From positions 62,001 through 126,000 of the forward strand of contig NZ_QOIN01000042.1 in NCBI RefSeq assembly GCF_003323715.1: DNA of 64,000 nt, written 5' to 3'. This document shows positions 26,235 through 35,198 of the stretch, piece by piece. The notes below the pieces were generated by a model. The model saw only the letters and a program-made list of their open reading frames with translations. It did no database searches and had not been told where the DNA came from. Position 1 is the stretch's first letter. Every line of letters starts with the position of its first letter. Position numbers and translations under genes: made by a program. The stretch comes from Streptomyces diacarni (GTDB taxonomy: Bacteria > Actinomycetota > Actinomycetes > Streptomycetales > Streptomycetaceae).

Positions 26235-28004
26235 GTGCGCGCTCCTCCCGGCCGGGCGGCCGCCGGGCGGCTGTCGCGCCGGCCGCCACCGTCGCGCGGC
26301 GGCTCCTGGTCGGTCCCGTCCGCGTCCTGCGGGAGGGCTTCGGTCAGTGCCTCCGGCAGGACGACGCGGAACTCGGCACCGCCGCCGGGCGCGGCGCCGA
26401 CCCGTACGCTGCCGCCGGCCCTTACGGCGAACCGGCGTACCAGGGCCAGGCCGAGGCCCCGGTGCGCTCCGGAGTCGTCGAGGTGCGCGCCCGCGGTCTT
26501 CGTCGACCAGCCTTCCTCGAACACCAGGTGCCGCCGCGCGGCAGGCACGCCGGGCCCCGAGTCCCGTACGGCCAGCAGTACGGTACGGTCCTCCGCGCAC
26601 ATCTCCACCTCGACCGCGGGTTCCGCCCCGCCGGACGCCGCGTCGAGCGCGTTGTCCACCAGGTTGCCGACGACGGTCACCAGGCCGCACGGTTCGACCA
26701 GCCGGTCGGGGAGGTGGGAGGCGGGGGGCGAGGCGCAGGGCGACGCCGCGCTCGGCGGCGACCGCCGTCTTGCCGACCAGCAGCGCGGACAGCAGCGGGT
26801 CGTGGACCCGCTCGGTGACCTGCTCGGCGGTGGCGCGGTGCACGCCGAGCGCGTCGGTGACGAACCGCGCGGCCTCCGCGTACAGCTCCAGTTCCAGCAG
26901 GCCGAGGAGGGTGTGCAGGCGGTTGGCGTGCTCGTGGTCCTGGGCGCGGAGCGCGTCGAGGAGTCCGCGGGTGCCCTCCAGTTCGCGGCCGAGGCGCAGC
27001 AGTTCGGTGCGGTCGCGGAGGGTGGCGACGGCGCCGCCGTCCGCGGTGGGCATCCGGTTGGCGACCAGGACGCGGTTGCCGCTGACGGTCACCAGGTCGC
27101 GCCCTGTCACCCGCCCGGCCAGCACGTCCGCCGTGCGGCCTCCGCGCTCCGGCGGCTCGCCGCCCGCCCCGCCCGGTGCGGCGCCGAGCGCTTCGGCGAC
27201 CGGGCGGCCGAGGGCTTCGGGGCCGAGGCCGAGCAGCCGCTGTGCCTCGTCGTTGACGAGCCGGACGCGCCCGTCCGCGTCGAGCGCGACGACGCCTTCC
27301 GCCAAGCCGTGCAGCATCGCTTCCCGTTCGGCCAGCAGCGCGGAGATGTCGGAGAAGGCGAGCGCGTGGGTGCGGCGGCGCAGCCTGCGGGCGAGGAGGT
27401 AGACGGCGAGCGCTCCGACGGCCAGCGCACCGCCCGCGTACGTCAGCAGCCCGGGCACGGCCGCCAGCAGCCCTTCGCGGACGTTGGCGTAGTCGATGCC
27501 GACGGAGACGGCGCCGACGACGTGCCCGTCCGCGTCCCGCAGCGGGGTCTTGCCGCGTGCGGAGCGGCCGAGTGTGCCCTCGTCGATCTGCGTCACCTCC
27601 CGGCCGCGGAGCGCCTGTCCCGGGTCGGTGGAGACGTGGTGCCCGACCGCCGAGGGTGAGGGATGGGACCAGCGGATGCCGCGCCGGTCCAGCACGACGA
27701 CGTACTCGGCGCCGGTGGACCGGCGGACGCGCTCCGCCTCGGCCTGGAGCGGCCCGTCGGCGGAGGGCGCGCGTCCGGCTTCCCGGCGGGCGGCCAGCTC
27801 GGCGGCGAGGTGTGGCCTGGCGGCCGTGGTCTGGGCGATGGCGAGGGCGCGGCGCATCGCCTGCCGGTCGAGCTGGTCGCCGAGCGGCGCCAGGAACAAC
27901 CCGCTGACCAGCGCGATCACCCCGACGACGAGGGCGAGTTGTGCGGTCAGCACGTGGGAGAAGACGCGGCGCGGCGGCCTGATGCGCGGCGGCTTGATGC
28001 GCAT
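26231..28004 (-). pseudogene. CitA/DcuS-type sensor histidine kinase, frameshifted in a G6/C6 run
   Basis: Starts at ATG 28004 (GAGGAGG eight bases before): membrane helix TAQLALVVGVIALVSGLFL, extracytoplasmic PDC-like sensor (about residues 50-170), second helix LLTYAGGALAVGALAVYLLA, a PAS domain, and the H box LRAQDHEHANRLHTLLGLLEL. The ATPase part (VVGNLVDNALDAA, DSGPGVP, HRGLGLALVRRF) lies in another frame. Dropping one G from the run at 26723-26728 joins them into one kinase of about 590 residues ending ATGA over the regulator start. As written, the kinase would lack its catalytic domain and read on into the response-regulator frame. A base-call error is the simplest explanation. Confidence 0.8.
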
Positions 28005-28212
28005 GTGCGTCGCCTCCTCTCCGTCCGGCTGGGGGATCGTCCGGCTGCGGGCAGGTCGCACCGCTGCCGTCGTGCGGGGACGGGTGCGGGTGTGCGGGTG
28101 TGTGCCGGCCTGTGCCCGCGGCCGTCCGGAATCATGGATTCCGGATGTGTCCTGCCAGGCAGAGTAGGGGAACCGGGGGCGCGGGCGGGAGGCCCCAGGC
28201 CCCGCGGGGGCT

Positions 28213-29793
28213 CTAGAGGATGCCGAACAGCAGCCCGGCCGCCAGTACGGACAGCGACGTGAGCGCGGCCCACTTGATCGTGAACCTCGTGTGCTCGCCG
28301 AACTCGACCTTCGCCATCCCGACCAGCACGTACACGGCGGGCACCAGCGGGCTGGACATGTGCAGCGGCTGGCCGACGAGCGAGGCGCGGGCGATCTCCA
28401 GCGAGCTCACCCCGTGTGCGGCCCCCGCCTCGGAGAGGATCGGCACGATGCCGAAGTAGAAGCCGTCGTTCGACATCAGGTAGGTGAACGGGATGCTGAG
28501 AACGCCCGTGACCAGCGCCATGTGCGGCCCGAGCGCGTCGGGGACGGCCCCGACCACGGAGCGGGCCATCTCGTCCACCATGCCCGTACCGGTCAGGACG
28601 CCGGTGAAGACGGCCGCGGCGAAGACCATGCCGGAGACGTTGAGCACGTTCTCCGCGTGCGCGGCGATCCGGGCCTTCTGGTCGGCCATCTCGCGGAAGT
28701 TCACCGTCAGCGCGAGCGCCGCGCCCAGCAGGAACAGCACCGGAATCGGCATCAGCTGGGCGATCAGCAGAGCGAGCAGCGCCACGGTGAGGGCCGCGTT
28801 GAACCAGTACAGCCGAGGGCGCAGACACGCGCGGCCCGGGTCCAGGACGGCGGACTCCGCACCGGCGGGCTCCGGGGCCGCGTCGCCGGCCCCGCCGCCG
28901 ACCGCCGCGCTCCCGCCGGCGGCGGGGCCGCCGCCGGTCGGAGCACCGCCCTTGCGGAGCGAGAGCCGCGCCCGGACACCACGGCTGCGGCCACCGCCAC
29001 CGCCGTGGCCATGACCACCGCCGCTACCCGAACCGGCAGCCGCGCCCGCACCCGCACTCGTGCCCGCGCTCGCGCCCACCAGCGCCGTCTCCGGCTCCCC
29101 CGCCGCCTCGGGCCGGGCCGTGGCGTGCGCCGCCCCGCGTTCACCCGGCCCGTGCTTGCCCGGCCCGTCGAGGGAGAGGCTGCCCAGGCGGCGGCGTTCC
29201 CGTACGCCGAGGACGTGTGCGAGGGCGAGGACGCAGACCATGCCGACGGCGAGCGCGGGCACCATCGGGACGAAGATGTCGCCGGCGTCGAGGTGGAGCG
29301 CGGTCGCGGCCCGCGCGGTGGGGCCGCCCCACGGCAGGGTGTTCATGACGCCGTTGGCCGTGGCGGCGACCCCCGTCATCACGACCACGCTCATCCCCAG
29401 CCGCCGGTAGAGCGGCAGCATCGCCGAGACAGTGATCATGAATGTCGTCGAGCCGTCGCCGTCCAGCGAGACGATCGCGGCGAGCACCGCCGTGCCGACG
29501 ACGATCCGCAGGGGGTCGGCCTTGCAGAACCGCAGGATGCCCCGCACGATCGGGTCGAAGAGACCCACGTCGATCATCACGCCGAAGTAGATGATCGCGA
29601 ACATCAGCATCGCGGCCGTGGGCGCGAGGTCACCGATCCCGTCGAGCACGTAACCGCCCAGGTCGGCGCCCTGGCCGACCAGGACGCAGAACAGCGCGGG
29701 AACGAGTACCAGCGCGGCGATGGGGGACATCTTCTTCGTCATGATCAGCACCAGGAAGACGGCGATCATGACGAATCCGAGGATCGTCAGCAT
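28213..29793 (-). CDS. CitMHS family citrate/metal symporter
   Basis: A 526-residue transporter with about 11-12 membrane helices and CitMHS blocks (LGFVMIAVFLVLIMTKKMSP, LDGDGSTTFMITVSAMLPLYRRLGM, TLPWGGPTARAA). The family takes up citrate complexed to Mg or Ca with protons. An unusual Gly/Ala/His-rich stretch of roughly 90 residues (for example GGGHGHGGGGGRSRG) separates the two halves and should face the cytoplasm. ATG 29793; the ribosome site is weak. The CitA/CitB-type genes follow downstream on the same strand after about 208 bp, so this is a sensor-transporter unit. Confidence 0.87.
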   Translation of the reverse strand: MLTILGFVMIAVFLVLIMTKKMSPIAALVLVPALFCVLVGQGADLGGYVLDGIGDLAPTAAMLMFAIIYFGVMIDVGLFDPIVRGILRFCKADPLRIVVGTAVLAAIVSLDGDGSTTFMITVSAMLPLYRRLGMSVVVMTGVAATANGVMNTLPWGGPTARAATALHLDAGDIFVPMVPALAVGMVCVLALAHVLGVRERRRLGSLSLDGPGKHGPGERGAAHATARPEAAGEPETALVGASAGTSAGAGAAAGSGSGGGHGHGGGGGRSRGVRARLSLRKGGAPTGGGPAAGGSAAVGGGAGDAAPEPAGAESAVLDPGRACLRPRLYWFNAALTVALLALLIAQLMPIPVLFLLGAALALTVNFREMADQKARIAAHAENVLNVSGMVFAAAVFTGVLTGTGMVDEMARSVVGAVPDALGPHMALVTGVLSIPFTYLMSNDGFYFGIVPILSEAGAAHGVSSLEIARASLVGQPLHMSSPLVPAVYVLVGMAKVEFGEHTRFTIKWAALTSLSVLAAGLLFGIL

Positions 29794-30142
29794 GGAAACC
29801 CAATCTCTCGCCCGCCGCGAGAGCGGCGGGGCCCGCCCGGGGCCGGAAGTCGGTCCCCGGTGCCCGGCAACGAAAGGCGGCGGAGCATGCGGCGGCCGAC
29901 AGCCCTCCGGCCGGGCCCCGATGCCCTGCGGTCGCCCGACCGTAAGCAGCGCGACATGCCCGTCACAAGAGCGTCATCCGCGAGCAATATGCGCGAAACC
30001 CCAGCTCACGGGGGTGGGCGGCGCGCACAGGGCCGGGAGTGGCGTCGGGGTCCGACGTGGCGGCGGGTGATTGGGGCCCTTCGTGCGGGGGCACCCGGGA
30101 AGCGGCCTGACAAGGAATGCCGAGCCACGGAAGTGATCAGGC
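29794..30142. other. Divergent intergenic region, no gene seen
   Basis: 349 bp between the divergent citM-like and hydrolase starts. No protein-like frame is seen on either strand. The stretch 29961-29995 is the least GC-rich part and the best place for promoters. No clear dyad for the CitB-type regulator was recognised. Confidence 0.5.
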
Positions 30143-30811
30143 ATGGCTGCCGAGACGACGCGGACCGTCACGCTCGAAAGCGGCGACGGCGCCCTCCTCA
30201 CCGGCGACCTCGCGGTGCCCGACCAGGCGAACGCGACCGTGCTGTTCGCCCACGGCAGCGGCAGCTCGCGGTTCAGCCCCCGCAACCGTGCGGTCGCCGC
30301 CGCGCTGCGCGAGGAGGGCCTGGCCACCCTGCTGCTGGACCTGCTGACCGGGGACGAGGAGCACACGGACGCGGCGACCGCCGCACACCGCTTCGACATC
30401 CCGCTCCTCGGACGCCGCCTGGTGGCGGCGATCGACGCGCTGGAGGGGCACGAGCTGACCGGCGGACTGCCGGTGGGCCTGTTCGGGGCGAGCACCGGCG
30501 CGGCGGCCGCGCTGACCGCCGCCGCCGACCGGAGGCGCACGGTGTACGCGGTGGTCTCCCGGGGAGGCCGCCCCGACCTGGCAGGGGACGCGCTGCCGGA
30601 CGTGCTGTCTCCCGTCCTGCTGATCATCGGCGGGAACGACCAGGAGGTACTGCGGCTCAACGAGGCGGCGGCAGCCCGGCTGCGGGCCCCGCACCGCATC
30701 CACGTCGTCCCCTCGGCCACGCACCTGTTCGAGGAGCCCGGGGCGTTGGAGGAGGTCGCCAGGGAGGCGAGCCGCTGGTTCGCGCTCCCGCCCACCACGG
30801 ACGGCGAGTAG
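30143..30811 (+). CDS. Alpha/beta hydrolase, dienelactone-hydrolase-like
   Basis: A 222-residue cytoplasmic hydrolase fold. The oxyanion region is VLFAHGSGSSRFSP, the nucleophile elbow GASTG has Ser in LFGASTGAAAAL, Asp is in IIGGNDQEVL, and His is in VPSATHLFEEPG. Substrate unknown. The next gene, 140 bp downstream, is a phosphoribosyltransferase. In mycobacteria these two domains occur fused in one protein (as in Rv0571c), so the two products may work together. ATG 30143. Confidence 0.85.
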   Translation: MAAETTRTVTLESGDGALLTGDLAVPDQANATVLFAHGSGSSRFSPRNRAVAAALREEGLATLLLDLLTGDEEHTDAATAAHRFDIPLLGRRLVAAIDALEGHELTGGLPVGLFGASTGAAAALTAAADRRRTVYAVVSRGGRPDLAGDALPDVLSPVLLIIGGNDQEVLRLNEAAAARLRAPHRIHVVPSATHLFEEPGALEEVAREASRWFALPPTTDGE

Positions 30812-30951
30812 CCACGCGGCGCACAGCCCCCACAGGGTGCGGACAGCAGCCGAAGGCGCGGACAGCCGCCGGGCATCCGCCGCTGGTGTGCACAGTCACC
30901 GCTGGTGCGCACCGCCCACAGCCCGACTCTCGGAAACTGGGAGGAACCCCG

Positions 30952-31602
30952 ATGCGTTTCGCAGACCGCACCCAGGCGGGCCGCGAACTCGCCGCCTCGC
31001 TCGACGACCTGCGGCGACAGGAGGAACTGCCCGACCCGCTGGTCCTGGCACTGCCCCGCGGGGGCGTGCCCGTCGCCGTGGAGGTGGCCCGCTCGCTGCA
31101 CGCGCCGCTCGACGTGCTCGTCGCCCGCAAGATCGGGTTGCCGGGCCGACCCGAGTACGGGGTCGGCGCGATCGCCGGCGAGGACCCGCCCGTCTACGAC
31201 CGCACAGCGCTGGAGATGCTGGGGCTGACCGAGGACGAGCTGTCCTCCCAGGTCGCGCACGAGCGGACGGAACTCACCCGAAGCGAGGCCCTCTACCGGG
31301 GCGACCGCCCGGCGCCGCGTGTCGCGGACCGCGCGGTGATCGTCGTCGACGACGGACTCGCCACAGGGGTCACCGCACGCGCCGCGCTCCGCCGCGTACG
31401 CGGACAGGGGCCCGCTCGCCTGGTATTGGCCGCCCCCGTCGGCGCGCCCCAGTCCGTGACGGCGCTCAGCTCCGAGGCCGACACGGTGGTCTGCCTGCAC
31501 CAGCCGGCCGCCTTCGAGGCCGTCGGCCTCTGGTACGACGACTTCCCGCAAACGACGGACGAGGAGGTCCTCGCCGCTCTGCAGGCCACACCGGCCCGCT
31601 GA
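30952..31602 (+). CDS. Phosphoribosyltransferase family protein
   Basis: A 216-residue type I PRTase-like protein. The PRPP-binding loop is VIVVDDGLATGVTARAA; the upstream LALPRGGVPVAVEVARSL and VARKIGLPGRPEYGVGAIAG are typical of the subgroup annotated only as phosphoribosyltransferase. ATG 30952 follows GGGAGGAACCCCG. It is probably co-transcribed with the hydrolase before it. No nucleobase specificity can be read from the sequence. Confidence 0.85.
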   Translation: MRFADRTQAGRELAASLDDLRRQEELPDPLVLALPRGGVPVAVEVARSLHAPLDVLVARKIGLPGRPEYGVGAIAGEDPPVYDRTALEMLGLTEDELSSQVAHERTELTRSEALYRGDRPAPRVADRAVIVVDDGLATGVTARAALRRVRGQGPARLVLAAPVGAPQSVTALSSEADTVVCLHQPAAFEAVGLWYDDFPQTTDEEVLAALQATPAR

Positions 31603-31770
31603 GGCACTCCGGCAGCACCATACAGAACCGGCCAACTGCGAGGTATGCCACAAGAGGCGCTCAGAGGCCCAGGTGCCCCGTTCCAGGGGCGTATCGTCGG
31701 CGTCTGGCCGCCCGCGTGCTCCGACGCGGGTGGCCGGTTCTGTGTCCACAGTCCGAGAGGAGAGCCGTCC

Positions 31771-32130
31771 ATGCCGGCCGACAACAGCCCCGCCTCACCG
31801 ATCTACAACAGCCTGATCGAGGAGCACGGCGACGTGCTCGCGGAGGTCCGCGAAACCGCGCAGGCCCTCCAGCAGGAGGCCGAGCAGGCGCTCGACTTCT
31901 CCCCGGTGCACGGCCGCCACCCCGATACCGGCAGACCCCAGGAACCCGCCCCCGACCCCACCCCTCCCCCTACTCCTGCCCCTACTCCTGCTCCCTCCCC
32001 TGCCCCGGACGCTGCCGCCGCTCCCGCCGGCCCGCAGGAACGGCCCCGGCGTCCGCGCCCGTTGGGTCAGCGCACGCAGCCGGAGCAGCAGCACACCGCG
32101 CCGTCGCCACAGGACAGCCACCAGGGCTGA
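31771..32130 (+). CDS. Hypothetical protein with Pro-rich tail
   Basis: A 119-residue protein. The first ~50 residues look structured (IYNSLIEEHGDVLAEVRETAQALQQEAEQAL, probably a helix). The rest is Pro/Thr/Ala repeats (TPPPTPAPTPAPSPAP) and a Gln/Arg-rich tail. No signal peptide or membrane segment. No family recognised. Start chosen at ATG 31771 with GAGGAG upstream; earlier in-frame codons lack a site. Confidence 0.65.
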   Translation: MPADNSPASPIYNSLIEEHGDVLAEVRETAQALQQEAEQALDFSPVHGRHPDTGRPQEPAPDPTPPPTPAPTPAPSPAPDAAAAPAGPQERPRRPRPLGQRTQPEQQHTAPSPQDSHQG

Positions 32131-32149
32131 GCCGCCTGCCCGGAGCCTC

Positions 32150-32668
32150 TCACCGGGACGCGGCACGCACCCGGTGCAGGGCCGCGGCCAACGCCCCGCG
32201 CACGGGCTCGGGTACGGGCGTACCCTCCACGCCGGCGACCAGCGCCCGGGCCACCCGGCGCAACTTCACGTTGGAGTGCTGGGAGACCTGCACCAGCACC
32301 CACCACGCCGTCTGCGCGTCGCAGGGCGCCAGGGCCATCACCATGCCCCGCGCCTGATCGATGACCGGCCGGGACTCGGCGGCCTGCCGCAACTGCTCCA
32401 CCTCGGTGCGCAGCTCCTCGACCTGCCCGCGCAGCTGCTCCCGCTGCCGCTCCGGGGCGCCGTTCGACGCTTCCGCGGACTCGCCGTTCACGAACTCGCC
32501 GTTCGCGAACTCGCCGGTCCGGCCGGTCCGGCCGGTCCCACCGTCCACGCCGTGCCGCCTGCCGGGCGGGTGGAAAGCCACCGTCTCGGCGCGTGAGGGC
32601 GCGGTGGCCGCGGCTCTGCGGCGAGCACGGTCCACGGACGTCCTCGCAGAGCCGGTTGCGGCACCCAT
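32150..32668 (-). CDS. ANTAR domain RNA-binding regulator
   Basis: A 172-residue protein. The N-terminal half is basic then Gly/Asn-rich (GEFANGEFVNGES). A coiled coil (REQLRGQVEELRTEVEQLRQAA) leads to a C-terminal ANTAR domain (VIDQARGMVMALAPCDAQTAWWVLVQVSQHSNVKLRRVARALV). ANTAR domains bind dual-hairpin RNA and prevent termination. No separate sensor domain is present. Start ATG 32668 (MGAATGSARTSV) with GGGGGA just upstream. Convergent with the hypothetical gene. Confidence 0.85.
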   Translation of the reverse strand: MGAATGSARTSVDRARRRAAATAPSRAETVAFHPPGRRHGVDGGTGRTGRTGEFANGEFVNGESAEASNGAPERQREQLRGQVEELRTEVEQLRQAAESRPVIDQARGMVMALAPCDAQTAWWVLVQVSQHSNVKLRRVARALVAGVEGTPVPEPVRGALAAALHRVRAASR

Positions 32669-32720
32669 CGGTCCCCCAGGGGTGATCGTCCTCAGCGTGG
32701 CGTTCTGGCGCGTAGGCGGC

Positions 32721-32770
32721 CTCGTTCGGCCTCCTCGGTTCTCGTTCGGCCTCGTTCGGCCTCCTTCGAG
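32721..32770. repeat. Five 10-bp tandem units upstream of ANTAR gene
   Basis: Units CTCGTTCGGC, CTCCTCGGTT, CTCGTTCGGC, CTCGTTCGGC and CTCCTTCGAG run head to tail, 53-102 bp upstream of the ANTAR start. The ~10-bp period is about one helical turn. They lie in a 345-bp gap (32669-33013) with no gene. A multimeric binding site or repeat slippage are both possible. Confidence 0.65.
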
Positions 32771-33013
32771 GGTGGCCCCGCGACCCTGGGCGCAGCAACC
32801 CCGTACCGCCTCCACGTTTGCGGACAAAACACCCACCGAGGCGCTACGGCACCGGGGGCTGTTTCCCCAACCCACCGGTGCCTACACGAGGCGAGCTCGA
32901 CCCCGCGCACTCATGCAGGTAACCGACTGCGCCCCCGGCCAAACGGCGCCCCACCGGTCCGTTGACAGGTCGTTACCGGCCGTTGCCGGGCCGATATCCG
33001 ACGCCCGGCCCGG

Positions 33014-34399
33014 TCAGAAGCCGCCGCCCCCGCCGAAGTCCCCACCGCCGAAGCCGCCCCCGCCGTCACCGAAGCCGCCCCCGAAGTCGCGCGAGTCGAA
33101 ATCGCCGCCGGAGACGTCACCGCCGGTGAAGTCGCCGCCGTCCCCGTAGCCGAAACCGTCGGCGCCGTAGGCGTACGGCCCGAAGAGGCTGCTGCCCAGC
33201 AGGGTTCCCATGAGCATCCCGGGGAGCAGGCCGCCACCGAAGTAGCCCGCGGCCCAGGGCGCGTACACGGGACCCGCGTCCCAGTAAGGGCGCGGCCCTT
33301 CCGGCGTGCCGACCTGGCGGGCCGACGGCTCCCGTCCGTCCGCCAGCCGGGTCGCGTCCGCGGCGCAGACCGGGATCGTCCGTTCGGTGCCTCCGTCCGG
33401 CGGTGTCCAGGCCACGTCCCGGGCCGAGGGCCCGTGCCGGGGGTCGAAGAAGCACGGCGGCCTGCGCTGAGGCAGCTCCTCCCCCTTGAGCCGCGCGTCG
33501 AGCGTCGCGAGGGCGAACCGGCCACGCTCCAGCGCCTCGCTCACGCCCCGCACGTCGTCGGCGCGGCGCGCCTTGGCCATGGCCGACTTGGCCGCCTCGT
33601 ACGCGTCGAGGGCCGCGGTGTAGTCCTCCCGCGCCTCCGGGCCCGCGTCCGGGCCCGTCGGGTCGAACCCGATGCGGCCCAGTTCCTCACCGAACGCGGT
33701 GATGTCCTCGTCCACGACAGGACGGAGCGCCTCGAGACCGGCCCGCTCCTGCCGCTCCCGCCGCTTGCGGCCCCGCCTGCTCACGAGCACGGCCCCGCCC
33801 ACCGCGAGCAGGACGAGCGCACCGAGGGTGACGACCGCACCCACGCCCCCACTACCGCGTCCTTCGGGTGCCGCGCCGCCGCCGTCCCAGGAGGCGGGCG
33901 CCGTACCGGCGGCCTGCTCGATCGCCTGGTCGACGAAGTCCGTCACCGCCGCACGGGGGTCGCCGGAGTGCGCACGCTCGACCGCGCCTGACACGTTCCG
34001 CACCGCCTCCCTGGACATCACCTGGCTGTCCGCGCCGGCGTCGAACCGGTCGCCGAGCGCGACGGCGTACACCCCGGTGATGCCCGTACGGGTCCGCAGG
34101 TCCTGGAGCAGTGTGTCCCGGTCGAACTCCCCGGAGGCCGGCAGCACCACGACGAAGACCGGCTTGTCGGCGCGCTCGATCCGGTCAGCCAGCGCGTCGG
34201 CGTCGGACGGCGGCAGCGCCTTCCGTGCCCGCGGGTCCACGTACACGGGCCCGTCCCGCAACGCCTGCGCGGCCTCGTCCACCCCGCCCGCCGCACCCAC
34301 CGCGCGCGGCCCGGCAGCGGCCGCCACGGTCAGCAGCAGCGCGGCCACGACCGCGCCGAGCAGAGGCAGGAGGCCCAAGACCCGCCGTACGGTCTTCAT
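33014..34399 (-). CDS. Secreted/membrane protein with TPM-like N-terminus and Gly-rich tail
   Basis: A 461-residue protein. Signal peptide (LLPLLGAVVAALLLTVAAAAG), then an extracytoplasmic domain with LADRIERADKPVFVVVLPASGE and VYAVALGDRFDAGA, resembling TPM-type domains. One membrane helix follows (VVTLGALVLLAVGGAVLVSRRGRKRR), then a cytoplasmic helical region, a PCFFDPRH...CAAD pair that may bind a metal, a hydrophobic stretch (GLLPGMLMGTLLGSSLFG) and a Gly/Asp/Phe-rich repeat tail (GGDFGGGGGF). Function unknown; no secretion partner nearby. ATG 34399. Confidence 0.72.
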   Translation of the reverse strand: MKTVRRVLGLLPLLGAVVAALLLTVAAAAGPRAVGAAGGVDEAAQALRDGPVYVDPRARKALPPSDADALADRIERADKPVFVVVLPASGEFDRDTLLQDLRTRTGITGVYAVALGDRFDAGADSQVMSREAVRNVSGAVERAHSGDPRAAVTDFVDQAIEQAAGTAPASWDGGGAAPEGRGSGGVGAVVTLGALVLLAVGGAVLVSRRGRKRRERQERAGLEALRPVVDEDITAFGEELGRIGFDPTGPDAGPEAREDYTAALDAYEAAKSAMAKARRADDVRGVSEALERGRFALATLDARLKGEELPQRRPPCFFDPRHGPSARDVAWTPPDGGTERTIPVCAADATRLADGREPSARQVGTPEGPRPYWDAGPVYAPWAAGYFGGGLLPGMLMGTLLGSSLFGPYAYGADGFGYGDGGDFTGGDVSGGDFDSRDFGGGFGDGGGGFGGGDFGGGGGF

Positions 34400-34493
34400 A
34401 CGATCGACAGTAGCGCAAAAAGGGCATACCCCGCGCTTCTCGGCCGGCCCATGCGCCGGACGGGAGACCCGCCGCCCCGGCCGGAGATTCGCG

Positions 34494-35189
34494 TCAACCG
34501 CGGTCGGCCGACGAGAGTCCCTCCCGGGGAGAAGGGCCGGCTACGCGTTCGGCGACCAGCGTCAGCCAGGCGGCTGCCGTGTAGGGAGCGGGGGGATCGA
34601 CCTCCATCCCCAGCTCGGTGACCACGTGCGCGTAGTCCTCTTCCGCCAGGCGGAGCGCGAGGACTTCGTGCAGCTCGCCGCAGAGCCGGGCGACGAGGTC
34701 CGGGTCCGTCGAACCGAGATAGTCGTCCAGCGCCGCCATGTGGTCGGCGAATTCGTCCGGCATGTCCTGCGAGAACCAGCCGCCCAGCAGCTGCCCCAGT
34801 TCGGGGAAGCGGGCGTGCCACTCCCAGTGCGTCCGCGGAGAGCAGGGACGCGGAGCGGCGTCGGACTCGGCGCCCCGCCGCACCGCGTCCGCGAGACGCA
34901 GAAGCCAGTCCTGGATTTCGGTCTCGGGCAATCCGACGTCGGGAATCCTGTAGTACTCGCCGAGTCTCAGCCGAAGCCGGCCGGGTGGATTTCGGGCGTA
35001 CTCGCGAAGTTGTCGCTCGGCCACGGCCAGCAGCCAGGGCTGCCTGTGCCGGGTATGTCTGATGTAGGCCTGGACGGCGTCGGACGCTTCCTCCCCTTCA
35101 CCGGCGTCGACCGCCCACCCCAAGTGGGCGTTCATGACGCGCTGCATCTCCCCGTAGCGGCGGTCGAATTCGAGGGGTTCCATTGCCAT
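34494..35189 (-). CDS. CdiI_2-like contact-inhibition immunity protein
   Basis: A 231-residue acidic cytoplasmic protein. The C-terminal half (PELGQLLGGWFSQDMPDEFADHMAALDDYLG and ARLCGELHEVLA) matches the CdiI_2 immunity pattern: an aromatic-rich LLGGWF-QD helix followed by a DxxxA-DYL helix. The N-terminal half, with WLLAVAERQLREYA, resembles no family I know. ATG 35189 or 35183. It starts 9 bp after the free-standing RNase A-like gene and closes the toxin operon, so it probably protects against an RNase A-type or related toxin. The assignment is by recalled pattern, not a search. Confidence 0.68.
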   Translation of the reverse strand: MAMEPLEFDRRYGEMQRVMNAHLGWAVDAGEGEEASDAVQAYIRHTRHRQPWLLAVAERQLREYARNPPGRLRLRLGEYYRIPDVGLPETEIQDWLLRLADAVRRGAESDAAPRPCSPRTHWEWHARFPELGQLLGGWFSQDMPDEFADHMAALDDYLGSTDPDLVARLCGELHEVLALRLAEEDYAHVVTELGMEVDPPAPYTAAAWLTLVAERVAGPSPREGLSSADRG

Positions 35190-35198
35190 GTCGGGTCC

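Noticed and set aside
25482..28061. Single 859-residue open frame joining a sensor kinase to a response regulator
   Set aside because: The kinase ATPase domain sits in another frame and an internal ATG with a good ribosome site overlaps the restored kinase stop as ATGA. The fusion is produced by one extra G in a G6 run.
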